Shown: piece by piece, positions 25,557 through 34,078 of the stretch
How positions within the stretch are numbered: the first letter of the stretch is position 1
Layout of the letters: the number at the start of each line of letters is the position of its first letter
Origin: Rhodovulum sulfidophilum
GTDB taxonomy: Bacteria > Pseudomonadota > Alphaproteobacteria > Rhodobacterales > Rhodobacteraceae
DNA length: 64,000 bases
Assembly (NCBI GenBank): GCA_003241785.1
Contig: QFPW01000010.1
Coordinates: 71,545 to 135,544, forward strand
Reading direction: 5' to 3'
Notes under the pieces: generated by a model
What the model was told of the DNA's origin: nothing
Database searches by the model: none
What the model saw: only the letters and a program-made list of their open reading frames with translations
Program-made: the position numbers and the translations under genes

Positions 25557-25916
25557 TTAGCCGGCGATCAGCGCCGCCGGGAGCGCCTGCGGCGCCGCGC
25601 CTTCCAGCTCCGCCGCCATGTCCGGGGTCGCGCCCGACCCGGTCACGACGCCGGCGAGGATGCCCGGGCCGAGGATGACGGCGAAGGCGCAGGCCACCGC
25701 GACGGCCGAGGCCATCAGCGACTGCCGCACGATGCCCATGAAGAGGCCGGTGGCGAAGAAGGCGAGCGCCAGGGCGAGACCGAGCGAGCCCTCGAGCCAG
25801 TCGGTCATCATATCGACCGCGGCGTCGAATTCGGTCGAGGCCGCGCCCGCGTAGGCGACGCCCGCGAGCGCGGCGAGACCGGCCACGGCGGCGCCGGTCC
25901 GGAGGAGGTTGTTCAT
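25557..25916 (-). CDS. traA: TraA-type prepilin, 119 aa
   Basis: ATG 25916 has AAAGGG upstream. A leader (residues 1-24, ending AYA-G) precedes the mature pilin. It has two hydrophobic segments (LGLALALAFFATGLFMGIV and ASAVAVACAFAVILGPGIL) separated by a short basic loop with RQSLMA, the signature of F/SXT TraA. A C-terminal Ala/Pro-rich extension is longer than usual. It is likely processed by the S26 peptidase encoded downstream. The hairpin after the gene fits the high expression a pilin needs. Confidence 0.85.
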   Translation of the reverse strand: MNNLLRTGAAVAGLAALAGVAYAGAASTEFDAAVDMMTDWLEGSLGLALALAFFATGLFMGIVRQSLMASAVAVACAFAVILGPGILAGVVTGSGATPDMAAELEGAAPQALPAALIAG

Positions 25917-26047
25917 CAGTGTCCCTTTCGGTTCGAGGTATGCCCCTTCGGGGCGGTGTCCGACGCCGGACCACTCCGGCGCCGTTTCGGATCCAGCGGC
26001 TCGGACCGCCGGAAAGCTCGTGTGGAAGGCGGGGCGCGGCGCGCGCA

Positions 26048-26446
26048 TCACCGGGCCGTCCAGTAGAAGTCGGTCTGCGACACGTTCCAGGCGCGGTCCT
26101 GCATCTCGACGAAGGTGTAGCCGGAGACATGCAGCGCGCCGAGTTCATCGACGTAGGGAGCGGTCCAGATCCGCATCGCCTGGCCGTTCGCGAGCGAGAC
26201 CGCGTCGGTGCGCGGCGGCTGAGCGCCCGGCTGCCCGGCGATCGGGCCGAGCGGGATCGGACCCGCGCCGCCGCCGCCGCTCGAGCCTGGACCGGCGGCG
26301 CCGTTGGAGGCGTAGTAGGCCTCGCGCACCGACATGCAAGCCTCCGGCTGGGCCTGGCAGAGCGTTTCGTTCTCGCCAATGCCGGAGCAGCCGGCGACGA
26401 GCGCGAGCCCGACCAGACTGAGCCCGGATCGGATCGGATCAGCCAT
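26048..26446 (-). CDS. traV: TraV outer-membrane lipoprotein, 132 aa
   Basis: A lipoprotein signal ends at lipobox LVAGC (Cys20). Two further Cys (ETLCQAQPEAC) near the N-terminus of the mature part match TraV, which with TraK and TraB forms the outer-membrane core. A Gly/Pro-rich linker follows (about 50-75). The start overlaps the traB stop (26439-26446). Position between traB and traA is as in SXT. Confidence 0.88.
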   Translation of the reverse strand: MADPIRSGLSLVGLALVAGCSGIGENETLCQAQPEACMSVREAYYASNGAAGPGSSGGGGAGPIPLGPIAGQPGAQPPRTDAVSLANGQAMRIWTAPYVDELGALHVSGYTFVEMQDRAWNVSQTDFYWTAR

Positions 26447-27800
26447 CGCGGCGTCCTCCCTCGGTCTCTTCCTCGAAGCTCACCTCGAGCGTCTCGGTCA
26501 GCACGACATCGACCCAACGGCCGTTCGCCACCTCGATCACCGGATGCGCCTGCTCGGCGAGGTCGATGTAGTACTCCGCGATCTTGTCGAACGCGCTCGA
26601 GCTGGCGCCGAGCGCGCCCCCGGACAGGACGGTCCCGACCGAGGCGGAGTCGCCGATCGCGGAATTGCCGATCGCCTGGGTGATCCCCTGGGCGAAGCCG
26701 GCCTTCGCGGCGTTGGCGATCGCCTGCCCCGAGCGCGACACGAGATTGCCGTGGATCCCGAGCTTGCCGTCCTCGCCCGCCGCGTAGAACTTCGCGGCGC
26801 CGTCGAAGATCGATCCATCCCACAGGGTGCAGCTCGCGGTCTCGCCCCGAATGATGACGCGCTCGGAGGCGAGATCGCCATAGGCGCCACCGAGCAGGAA
26901 GCAGTCCACGACATCGGCGTAGGCGTTGTTGGGCATGATCGCCTCGCGCTTGATCCGCATCAGGACCGGCATCGGCTGGCCCGAAGCCTGCACCCCGGTC
27001 GGGGCATCGACGCCGGTCAACAGAAAGGTCGTGATGATCGACCCGGGCGGAATGCGCAGCGGGGGGATCTTCGGCTCCGCCGCCTTCTTCTCGGCCGGAT
27101 CCGGCTCGGGCGCCGCGTAGACGCGGATCTGTCCGGCCGCATCGGCCTCGCCCCGCCCGCCGCGCCCCTCCGCCTGGCGCTGACCCGGCACGCTCGGCGC
27201 CGGCTGGTAAAGCAATGCGGGGTTCTGGTCGCGCTCGCGGGCGGTCGGCTGCGCGGGCGCCGGCGCGGCGGGCGCGGCGGGCGGCGCGATCACCCCCCTG
27301 CCCGGCCGCGTGGCCTCGGCTCCCTCCGTTTCGCCATCCTCGCTTCGCGGCGCCGGAGCTGCCGGAAGAACCGGCCCGGTCGCCACGGCGCCGCCCGTCT
27401 GGCGCTCGTCCTGGAGCCCCCGCAGCGCTTCCTCGAGCGCCGCCATCCGGCCCGACATTCCCGTGGGATCTCCGGTCAGCGGCGCCTGGCCCTGCATCTG
27501 GGCGACCTGGTCGGTCAGCGCGCTCAGCGTGGCTGTGATGCCCTCCATCGTGTCGGAGACCGAGCGGCCGTTCTGGCTCAGCGAGGCCCTGAGCTCATCG
27601 ACCTGCCGGGCCAGCGCGTCGAGCGACACGCTGCGCGTATCCACGCCTCCGGTAAAGCTCTCGGAGATCGGGTTGAGCACCTCCGGGGGCTTCGCGCTCT
27701 TGCGCGCGCTCGCGATCGCCCAGAACAGGCCGAGGCCGAGCGCGGCGCAGACCGCGTAGACGGCGTATTTCTTGTGCTGGTTCGAGATACTGAAACTCAT
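26439..27800 (-). CDS. traB: TraB (VirB10-like) core-complex protein
   Basis: ATG 27800 (MSFSISNQ) overlaps the traK stop as ATGA. One membrane anchor at about residues 12-30, a predicted coiled coil at about 55-125, a Pro-rich linker at about 150-230 and a C-terminal beta-barrel domain (IPPGSIITTFLLTGVDAPTG, then ASERVIIRGETASC) as in VirB10/TraB. It links inner and outer membranes in the T4SS core. Length (453) is close to F TraB (475). Confidence 0.93.
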   Translation of the reverse strand: MSFSISNQHKKYAVYAVCAALGLGLFWAIASARKSAKPPEVLNPISESFTGGVDTRSVSLDALARQVDELRASLSQNGRSVSDTMEGITATLSALTDQVAQMQGQAPLTGDPTGMSGRMAALEEALRGLQDERQTGGAVATGPVLPAAPAPRSEDGETEGAEATRPGRGVIAPPAAPAAPAPAQPTARERDQNPALLYQPAPSVPGQRQAEGRGGRGEADAAGQIRVYAAPEPDPAEKKAAEPKIPPLRIPPGSIITTFLLTGVDAPTGVQASGQPMPVLMRIKREAIMPNNAYADVVDCFLLGGAYGDLASERVIIRGETASCTLWDGSIFDGAAKFYAAGEDGKLGIHGNLVSRSGQAIANAAKAGFAQGITQAIGNSAIGDSASVGTVLSGGALGASSSAFDKIAEYYIDLAEQAHPVIEVANGRWVDVVLTETLEVSFEEETEGGRRDG

Positions 27801-28996
27801 CGCTGGACGAGCCTCTGGCGTTCGGGGCCACGCCGCTCGATCACATCGCGGCGCAGCAGGATCATGAACTCGGTCGGCTGGCCCTGCGAGATCACGGGCC
27901 GGGTCGAGAAGGCGACCGCCGCGGTCGCGGGATGCGCCGCGCACCACACCTCCTGGAGCTCGACGCGGCTCGCCGAGCTCGCCCGGCCGATCAGCAGGAT
28001 ATAGTCGGGATCCCAGTACATCTGCCCCTCCGCGAAGGAGAAGGTTACGCCGGCGTTGGTCCGGCAGTAGTCGGCGACCCGGTACCTGGCGATCGAGCCT
28101 TGCTGAAAGCCCCTCGGCACCTGGCCGAGCCCGAAGAGCTTCATCGCCGTGGCGACCCGCTCGACGTGCGGCTGCGCGCTTCCGAAGCGCACGCCGGGGC
28201 GCGCCGTTTTCGCCGGGGTCGGCGCGGCCTGCGCCGCCACGAGCGGGGTCGCCGCCGCCCGGTTCGCGTCGATCCGGCTCTGGATGTTCGGGGGGACGGT
28301 GAGCCGGACCTGGCGCGGCGCGATCTGGCGCGGGATCAGGCTGACCACGATGGCGGGTTCGGGCACCCCCTTCTCATGCACGAAGAGGGTCACCGGCTCG
28401 GTCGCGTCGACATAGAGATAGTTTTGCTCGAACTGAACGTTGAAGACTCCCTCCGGCGCGCTCGTGCGCACGGCCGGATTCTGAAACGGCGTCTCGAAAC
28501 TGTTGAGATGCCCGACCGCCACCGGAATGAGCTCGGTCCGCCCCGGAAAGATCATGATGTTATTCGGAAGGCGCGTGCTCTCGCCCGCCCCCGCCCCAGT
28601 CGGCGCCGGAGCAACCGGGCCGCTCGAGGCGACGTTCGTTTCGGTCACAACGAACTCGATCCCGTTGGCGTCTCCGCCCGGACCGACCGGGTCGGTTTCC
28701 CCTGCCACGCCGCCATCCGTCTTCTGCGACGCCCGCGGGTCCGTCAGGAAACTGACCTGCTGCCCGCCCGGCTGGCGGGTATAGACCTGCACGTAGTCCG
28801 CCTCGGAACCGGGAAATGGCACCCGCTTGCAGGCGGAAAATTCGAAGCCGACATCCCAGGGCTCGCAGCCGCCATCGGCGATTGGCTGGAACCCGCGATC
28901 CTCGTAGCTGTCACCGCGCGTGCGCTCCTGCGCCGCGGCGACGCCGGCGTTCGTCAGCAGCGCGAGCAGGCTCGCGGAAAGCAGCAGCCGCGTCAT
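27797..28996 (-). CDS. traK: TraK (VirB9-like) core-complex protein
   Basis: A signal peptide ends at VAAA-Q (about residue 22). The chain has a Pro/Gly-rich insert at about 90-145 and the conserved TraK elements LYVDATEPVTLFVHEKG and VEPAIVVSLIPRQIAPRQ-like strands. A C-terminal domain with DYCRTNAGVTFSF and WCAAHP Cys residues follows. It interacts with TraB and the TraV lipoprotein. At 399 residues it is longer than F TraK (242), as in SXT-type systems. ATGA overlap with traB. Confidence 0.88.
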   Translation of the reverse strand: MTRLLLSASLLALLTNAGVAAAQERTRGDSYEDRGFQPIADGGCEPWDVGFEFSACKRVPFPGSEADYVQVYTRQPGGQQVSFLTDPRASQKTDGGVAGETDPVGPGGDANGIEFVVTETNVASSGPVAPAPTGAGAGESTRLPNNIMIFPGRTELIPVAVGHLNSFETPFQNPAVRTSAPEGVFNVQFEQNYLYVDATEPVTLFVHEKGVPEPAIVVSLIPRQIAPRQVRLTVPPNIQSRIDANRAAATPLVAAQAAPTPAKTARPGVRFGSAQPHVERVATAMKLFGLGQVPRGFQQGSIARYRVADYCRTNAGVTFSFAEGQMYWDPDYILLIGRASSASRVELQEVWCAAHPATAAVAFSTRPVISQGQPTEFMILLRRDVIERRGPERQRLVQR

Positions 28997-29640
28997 GACT
29001 TGCGCGCCTCCGCCTCGCGCTCCGCGTCGAGCCGCTGCTCCTCGATCTGGCGCAGCCGGTCCTGACGGATGTCATTGGTCAAAGGCGCGCCGTCGTAGAC
29101 GCGGAACTCGTCGAGGAAGATCCGGTTGCGCACTGTCCGAAACCCCATCTCGTAGGTGATCTGCTTGGCACCGATCGCCTTGCCCGCCGGACCGCCGAGC
29201 GTCTGGCGCCCCGAGACGAAATAGAGATCGAGGTTCGGGTCATAGGTGATGGTGCGCGGGCTGAACTGGATCACCGCCTTGTCGCGGGAGATGTTCTCCA
29301 TCTCGGCCGAGATTTTCGCCTCGATCTCGCTGTAGAGCCGGGTGCTCGCGATGCGCTGCAATTCGCCGCGCACGAATTCGACGTTGGAGGGATCGAGATT
29401 GCCGAGCAGCATCGCGTTCGACCAGGCCCAGGACCGATAGTATTCCTGGTTCGCCTTGCCCTCGACGAAACGGATCTCGTCGTAGGTGTAGGGGGGAACG
29501 AGGACGACGGTCTCGGGCTGCATGATCAGCGCGAAGCCGAGCCCCATGTTCAAAAGCAGCGACCCGGCGATGCCGAAGCGCAGAAAGCGCGCGTCCGCCT
29601 GCTGATCGCGGAACGTCTTGATCGCATCCGCCACCTTCAC
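28993..29640 (-). CDS. traE: TraE (VirB5/VirB8-like) pilus assembly protein
   Basis: 215 residues. One N-terminal membrane segment (about 20-42) is followed by the periplasmic VirB8-like fold with PPYTYDEIRFVEGKANQEYY and ITYEMGF. The C-terminal coiled tail is charged. TraE is needed for F pilus assembly. It overlaps traK and traL by 4 bases on each side, the compact arrangement of this operon. Confidence 0.92.
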   Translation of the reverse strand: MKVADAIKTFRDQQADARFLRFGIAGSLLLNMGLGFALIMQPETVVLVPPYTYDEIRFVEGKANQEYYRSWAWSNAMLLGNLDPSNVEFVRGELQRIASTRLYSEIEAKISAEMENISRDKAVIQFSPRTITYDPNLDLYFVSGRQTLGGPAGKAIGAKQITYEMGFRTVRNRIFLDEFRVYDGAPLTNDIRQDRLRQIEEQRLDAEREAEARKS

Positions 29641-29942
29641 GGCCGGTACTCCCGGTCGAGGCCATGCGGATACTTCTGCGAGACGATCGGCACGCCCATG
29701 AAATACAGGCGATGCCGGATGAAGCCGTTCGGCTTCGTTTGTGAGAACCGGGTCAGGAAACCGCCGAGGAAATATCCCGCGGCGAGCCCGACGAAGATCC
29801 AGCCGGTGATGAGCCCCAGAAAGAGACCCGCCATCGTGACGATGAACTGGGTCCCGTCGAAGATCATCACCAGGGGTGGCGCATCAAGTGTCTGCGGTAT
29901 TTCGACTTCTCGCAATGTCTGGTTTCTCCCCCCGCAGGGCAT
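29637..29942 (-). CDS. traL: TraL (VirB3-like) inner-membrane protein, 101 aa
   Basis: Two hydrophobic segments (about residues 33-48 and 49-63) and a C-terminus reading RHRLYFMGVPI...YPHGLDREYRP match TraL. ATG 29942 lacks a ribosome binding site; a TTG at 29915 has GGGGGGAGA nine bases before it and gives a 92-residue protein, closer to F TraL (91), so that start is a serious alternative. It overlaps the upstream gene's end. Confidence 0.88.
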   Translation of the reverse strand: MPCGGRNQTLREVEIPQTLDAPPLVMIFDGTQFIVTMAGLFLGLITGWIFVGLAAGYFLGGFLTRFSQTKPNGFIRHRLYFMGVPIVSQKYPHGLDREYRP

Positions 29943-30339
29943 CGAGGATCAAGACCCGCACCTTCTCGGCGGTGCCGAAGGATTTATCCTCGAGCTGGAA
30001 TTCCTGGATGAACATTTCGACCGGCTCTTCGACGTTCGACGCGCGCAGCCAAAGCACAAGGTTGTAAGTCTTTTCCAGAAAGATGGTCTGGACCGCCGAA
30101 AGCACGAAGTCGAGCCGATGATAGACCTTCGGCCCCGGCGCCCGGCTGCGCTCGCCACCGCAGACGATCCCGATCGCCCGCCAGGACGGATCGCCGACAA
30201 AAAGCGCGCGAAGTCCCACTACGTAGCCGATGGCGCCGGATTCCTCCGGGGCCGCGATCTGGATCGCATTGATCTGAACCATAAGCAGTTCGGAGTCCTC
30301 ATAGAGGCCCCTCATCTCGGTGATGGTGATCTGGCGCAT
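29884..30339 (-). CDS. unassigned protein heading the transfer operon, 151 aa
   Basis: ATG 30339 (MRQITITE) follows GAAAGG. The protein is soluble and beta-rich: SELLMVQINAIQIAA, YVVGLRALFVGD, RAIGIVCGGERSR, then FVLSAVQTIFLEKTYNLVLWL, ending in a polar tail. It overlaps traL. No Cys pattern, membrane anchor or known domain is evident. In SXT-type elements a small unassigned gene also precedes traL. A regulatory or chaperone role is possible but unproven. Confidence 0.6.
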   Translation of the reverse strand: MRQITITEMRGLYEDSELLMVQINAIQIAAPEESGAIGYVVGLRALFVGDPSWRAIGIVCGGERSRAPGPKVYHRLDFVLSAVQTIFLEKTYNLVLWLRASNVEEPVEMFIQEFQLEDKSFGTAEKVRVLILDALRGEKPDIARSRNTADT

Positions 30340-30507
30340 CTTGGCCTTTCCTGCGCGAAGAGTACGAATGTCGTCCGTTATGCTCGAAGAGGTCCGTCCT
30401 GGCAACAAAGACACGCTCCGACTGGTCCGACACGCATTTGTCTTCGCGATAGAAGCTATGCCAGCCTCACTGGCCTTGGCAATCCACAAACGTCGCATAT
30501 GTCCCGT

Positions 30508-31164
30508 TTATGCGATCTTTGGAAGAAATAGCAAAAATATCGTCAATGTCAGGGACAGGACGGCGACTGTCGCAAGCGTCACTACCGGATAGATTGCAAC
30601 GGGTAGAAGGATTACGATCACCGACGCGGGCAGCAGGACCGCGAAAACGCCTCTGCTCCAGATGCTGACCAGGATGGCCGCGTCGCCAAAGGCATACCGC
30701 CGCCGCCGCCGCCGGGTGAGCGCGTCGGAGGCGATCACCAGCGCCACGATCAACCCGGCCGTCAACTGCGTGCCGACGCCGCTCAGCCGATAGGCCATCA
30801 GCAGCAGGTAGTCGAAGACATTGTCCAGAAGAGGACCGAACCGCGCCGCCGTCCAAATCTCACGCGTCGCATCCGTATCCGGACGGCTCAGGAAGTAATC
30901 ATAGACCCCGCGCTCGATCCCGGTCCTCACCAGCGCCGTGTCGTAAAACCAGTCGCCGCGCCGCTTGATGCTCTCCGACAGATGCGGCCCAAAGAATCGC
31001 GCCATCCATTCCAGCTCCTCATTGAGCTCGCCGCGAAACGGCGCGTCACGTAAGCCTGGGTAGACGACGGCGAGGACCACGAAGTTGACGAGCAGGATCA
31101 GTGCCAGGAAGAAGACGACCTTGACCAGGCTCAGGTCGTCATACGGCGAGCGATAGTCTTCCAT
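30508..31164 (-). CDS. DUF4400-family membrane protein, 218 aa
   Basis: ATG 31164 (MEDYRSPYDD) follows GGAGAG. Four hydrophobic segments lie at about residues 15-36, 128-150, 170-190 and 195-215; a basic stretch RRRRRRYAFGDAA marks a cytoplasmic loop. This layout with FFGPHLSESIKRRGDWFYDT matches the DUF4400 family found next to traD in SXT/R391 and other integrative elements. Function unknown; its constant association with TraD suggests a role at the coupling-protein membrane platform. It overlaps the upstream HTH gene by 26 bases. Confidence 0.78.
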   Translation of the reverse strand: MEDYRSPYDDLSLVKVVFFLALILLVNFVVLAVVYPGLRDAPFRGELNEELEWMARFFGPHLSESIKRRGDWFYDTALVRTGIERGVYDYFLSRPDTDATREIWTAARFGPLLDNVFDYLLLMAYRLSGVGTQLTAGLIVALVIASDALTRRRRRRYAFGDAAILVSIWSRGVFAVLLPASVIVILLPVAIYPVVTLATVAVLSLTLTIFLLFLPKIA

Positions 31165-31690
31165 CGCACTCTCCGGCGGGCTGGTCCTGGTCAAAGTCGG
31201 GAGGGATCCTGAGACTCAGCGAAATCAACGGATCGTAGCCGAGATCCCGTAGATTGATCAGGAGTTGGGCGATGATCCGGAGATGCGGGTAGACACGCCC
31301 CTCCGGCAGCGCCACCGCCCGCCGGAGACCGTCCTTCGACATCCGGAGCCGGGCGGCGACCACCGCCTCGTGGCCTTCGGGAAAGAGAAAGGCGAAGGCC
31401 CGCGCGACGTCGGTCTCCCCGGTCACCCCGGCCGCGACGAGACGCTCGCTGGGAAACGGCTGATCGAGCAGAGCGCGCGGCCGCTGTCCTTCCTCGCGTA
31501 GCGCCCAGAGCAGCGCGCAGACGCACTCGACCAGGCCATTGCCACGTCGATGCGGATCACAAAGCGCGCGTGAGAGGCTCGAGCGGTGACATCCGACGTG
31601 GGCGGCGTAGACGGTGAGCCCGCCAACGGATCGGTCATTCAGAAGGTCACCCAGGGCCTTCCCCAGCGTCGATCGTCGTCTCCGGGACAC
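31139..31690 (-). CDS. putative HTH protein, 183 aa
   Basis: The start is GTG 31690 with AGGAAG seven bases before it. Residues 25-45 (LTVYAAHVGCHRSSLSRALCD) have helix-turn-helix character; the middle LALREEGQ region is helical and a second helical pair RLRMSKDGLRRAVALPEG may be another DNA-contacting unit. It overlaps the DUF4400 gene. An inverted repeat at 31741-31775 lies upstream and might be its own operator. I do not recognise the family, so a regulatory role is inferred. Confidence 0.55.
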   Translation of the reverse strand: MSRRRRSTLGKALGDLLNDRSVGGLTVYAAHVGCHRSSLSRALCDPHRRGNGLVECVCALLWALREEGQRPRALLDQPFPSERLVAAGVTGETDVARAFAFLFPEGHEAVVAARLRMSKDGLRRAVALPEGRVYPHLRIIAQLLINLRDLGYDPLISLSLRIPPDFDQDQPAGECDGRLSLAV

Positions 31691-31740
31691 TGCTCACTTC
31701 CTCGCACTGATTTGGAGTATTCGCTGCGATCTTGCAATCA

Positions 31741-31775
31741 CTCGCATTGAAACACAACATTGACGTGAATGCGAG
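31741..31775. promoter_or_regulatory. inverted repeat upstream of the HTH gene
   Basis: CTCGCATT (31741-31748) and AATGCGAG (31768-31775) are perfect 8-base inverted arms separated by 19 bases, about two helical turns, 51 bases upstream of the GTG start. This spacing suits a dimeric regulator. Confidence 0.4.
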
Positions 31776-32002
31776 CAGTCTCGGCATCGCGCGCGCGACC
31801 GGCCAACCGTGCGTATTATCCGCGCGACCATCGCGTATGATCGGTATGAGTAGCGGCCCTGACAGGAGGTCGTGAGAATGCTACGATCGAAACCAGCCGC
31901 TCCCAATCTTACCCTCAGGACCGCGAGATTGTGAGGTCCCCGGCCGGTGGGCGCACCGCCACCGGGGGCCGATCGGCCCGCTGGCCCGAGCGCCCCGCGC
32001 CG

Positions 32003-32190
32003 CTATTCCGCCGCGCACCGCGACGCCCCGACGGCGGGGTCCGCGCCATCGGCCGCGACCAGAACGGCGACGAGGGGCGGGCAGACGCTGTTGCCGCGGG
32101 CGCGGCCCTGCTGCTCTAGGGTCAGCCGGACGCGCGAGCCGTCTTTGGCGGCCGTGCCGTGGCACCGTGAGGAATTCGCTTGCCGGGGCC
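32003..32190 (-). pseudogene. possible C-terminal remnant of a DNA cytosine methyltransferase
   Basis: Read on the minus strand, one frame gives AKDGSRVRLTLEQQGRARGN and continues with SVCPPLVAVLVAADG before a stop at 32003-32005. GNSVCPP followed by a helix of Ala/Val is the C-terminal motif of phage-type C5 methyltransferases. No catalytic domain or start is present, and the frame just upstream differs (FLTVPRHG). The rest of the 31776-32002 stretch shows nothing I can support. Confidence 0.4.
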
Positions 32191-32194
32191 ACGG

Positions 32195-34078
32195 CTAGCC
32201 GAGCACGATCTCCTCCTGGTCCATTCCCGAGAGCCGCAGCGACGCGGCGCGATTGTCATCACCGTCCGGAGCGGAAAGAATGGGGAGCTTGCCCTTCAGG
32301 ATCCGCCCGCGCGGCGTGCGCGCGAAATACTCGAGATCCGAGAGATCGCCGAAGGTCTGCGGCGCGATCATCGGAACCTTCTCCTCCATTAGCCGCTCGC
32401 CGTGCGAGACGCCGAACGCGGCCGAAGCCGCGCGCTCATTAAGGGAGGTCGAGGCGGTCTTCATGACATAGCTGACCGGGATCTCCGGCAGTAGCGTCGC
32501 CAGCGACTCCTGGGTCTCCGGGTTGATGGTGCGCAGCATGATCACCGAGTTCATGTTGCCGACCATCATCTGGGCGATCGCCTCCGAACCAGACCGCGCC
32601 GCGAAATCCGAAAGCGTCTGCGTCGCGACGAAGAGCCGGAACCGCGCGCCCCGCCCCTTGTTCAGGAGCTGGATCAGCTTGTCGGTAACGACCTCGCTCG
32701 CCTCGTCGACGAAGATGTTCACGAAGCCGGAGGCCTCCCCGAAGTTGTACTGCATGCCCGCGAGCGCGGTCAGATCGGAAAGCACGAGCTGGCCGACACG
32801 CGAGCCGACGATCCCGTCCGAAAGCGTGTCGAGCCCGATATAGAGACCGCGCCGCCCGCGCACCACGTTCGCCACGTTGACGACCTCGCCCGAGGCCGGC
32901 ATCCGCCCCGCCTGTGGCGCTGGACTGAGCAACTCCTTCAACGGGCCCGAGCAGAGCTGGCCGATCACCGGAATGAGGCTCGCCACCATCTTCGAGAAAT
33001 GTGCCGAGTCATGTTCGAACAGCCCGATCAGCCCGTCGAGATCATAGTCGCGCAGCGGAGGCTTCTCGGTAACCGCCGAATGGTAGTAGGCGACCGCCTG
33101 GGCGGTGCGCTTGTCGTAGGAGCCTCCCGCGCTCTCGTCGCTCGCGAGATTGCCAGGAAGCGTCAGGCCTTGGCGCTCCGACCAGCGCCGTATCGCCCGA
33201 AGCAGGATCCGCGCCGAGCCTTGCGTCAGCGGCTCCTGGATATCGAGGATCGTCGGCGGCTCGCCGCCCGCGATGATCCCGTAGAAAATCGACATCAGCG
33301 CGCTCTGGCTGTAGCTTTGGAAGACGTTGTCCTTGCCATCGGTCGGGATGATCGCCGCGATCCGCGACGCGAGCTCGGATTCCCGCTGGTAGTTGGCCAG
33401 CGGATCAAGCGCGCAACTCTCCTTGACGAAGGCCGGATGGAAAAAAGAGAAATCTCCGCCGCGTCCTGCGCGCTGATAGGCCGCCTCGCAGTTGCGCATC
33501 AGCTCCTGATCGCCCTTCGGATCGATGATGATCGTCGCCTCGCCGCGCAGCACCGATTGCGTCACCAGGAGATCGAACAGGCGCGTCTTGCCCGCGCCGG
33601 TCGTGCCCACGATCAGCACATGCCCCTTGCTCTCGTCGTCGAGCAGATAGATCGCGCGCTCCTTCTCCGCGCCCAGGCCGTGCAGGAAGGTCGCGCCCTG
33701 CCCGCGCCCGCGCACGGAATCGAAGGTCTCGTGGCTCCGATATAGATCGGCCACGCGCTGCGCGAGCTGCGCGCTCCAATCGAAGCCCGTCCCGAGGAAC
33801 ATGCGATCCGGAAGCATCTTCGCGGAGAGTTCCGGCAGATCCATGAACAGCACCTCCTGCCCGTGAATCCTCCGGTCGCGTGAGACATTCCCCCGCGCCT
33901 GCGCGAGATAGTAGAGCCCGACGGCCAGCATCGGCCCGGCCACCACCATGCTCGCCTCGAGCCGCAGGCCGAGCGTCACATGCTGGACGAGGAAGACCAT
34001 CACCGCCCCGCTCAGCCAGATAAAGGCGAGCTTGCCCTCGAAGTTCGGGCGGAAGTCGGACCGATACTCGATCTTCAT
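32195..34078 (-). CDS. traD: TraD coupling protein (VirD4-type ATPase)
   Basis: 627 residues. Two N-terminal membrane segments (about 17-35 and 44-60), Walker A GTTGAGKT at 158-165 and Walker B IFVDEAS near 450, with the VirD4 'TQTLSDFAA' motif after it. The size and motif order match SXT TraD. It recruits the relaxosome to the secretion channel and pumps DNA. ATG 34078 overlaps the traI stop as ATGA, so the two are coupled. Confidence 0.95.
   Translation of the reverse strand: MKIEYRSDFRPNFEGKLAFIWLSGAVMVFLVQHVTLGLRLEASMVVAGPMLAVGLYYLAQARGNVSRDRRIHGQEVLFMDLPELSAKMLPDRMFLGTGFDWSAQLAQRVADLYRSHETFDSVRGRGQGATFLHGLGAEKERAIYLLDDESKGHVLIVGTTGAGKTRLFDLLVTQSVLRGEATIIIDPKGDQELMRNCEAAYQRAGRGGDFSFFHPAFVKESCALDPLANYQRESELASRIAAIIPTDGKDNVFQSYSQSALMSIFYGIIAGGEPPTILDIQEPLTQGSARILLRAIRRWSERQGLTLPGNLASDESAGGSYDKRTAQAVAYYHSAVTEKPPLRDYDLDGLIGLFEHDSAHFSKMVASLIPVIGQLCSGPLKELLSPAPQAGRMPASGEVVNVANVVRGRRGLYIGLDTLSDGIVGSRVGQLVLSDLTALAGMQYNFGEASGFVNIFVDEASEVVTDKLIQLLNKGRGARFRLFVATQTLSDFAARSGSEAIAQMMVGNMNSVIMLRTINPETQESLATLLPEIPVSYVMKTASTSLNERAASAAFGVSHGERLMEEKVPMIAPQTFGDLSDLEYFARTPRGRILKGKLPILSAPDGDDNRAASLRLSGMDQEEIVLG

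Noticed and set aside
23952..26066. Plus-strand open frame of 704 codons opposite traC, dsbC and traA
   Set aside because: Low-complexity Arg/Glu/His composition, no ribosome binding site, and it runs antisense to well-supported genes. Similar antisense frames at 26334-28004, 34570-36036 and 53626-54900 were rejected for the same reason.
31881..32192. 103-residue minus-strand frame upstream of traD
   Set aside because: Almost entirely Arg, Pro, Ala and Gly, no ribosome binding site. The neighbouring frame with a methyltransferase-like tail is more informative.
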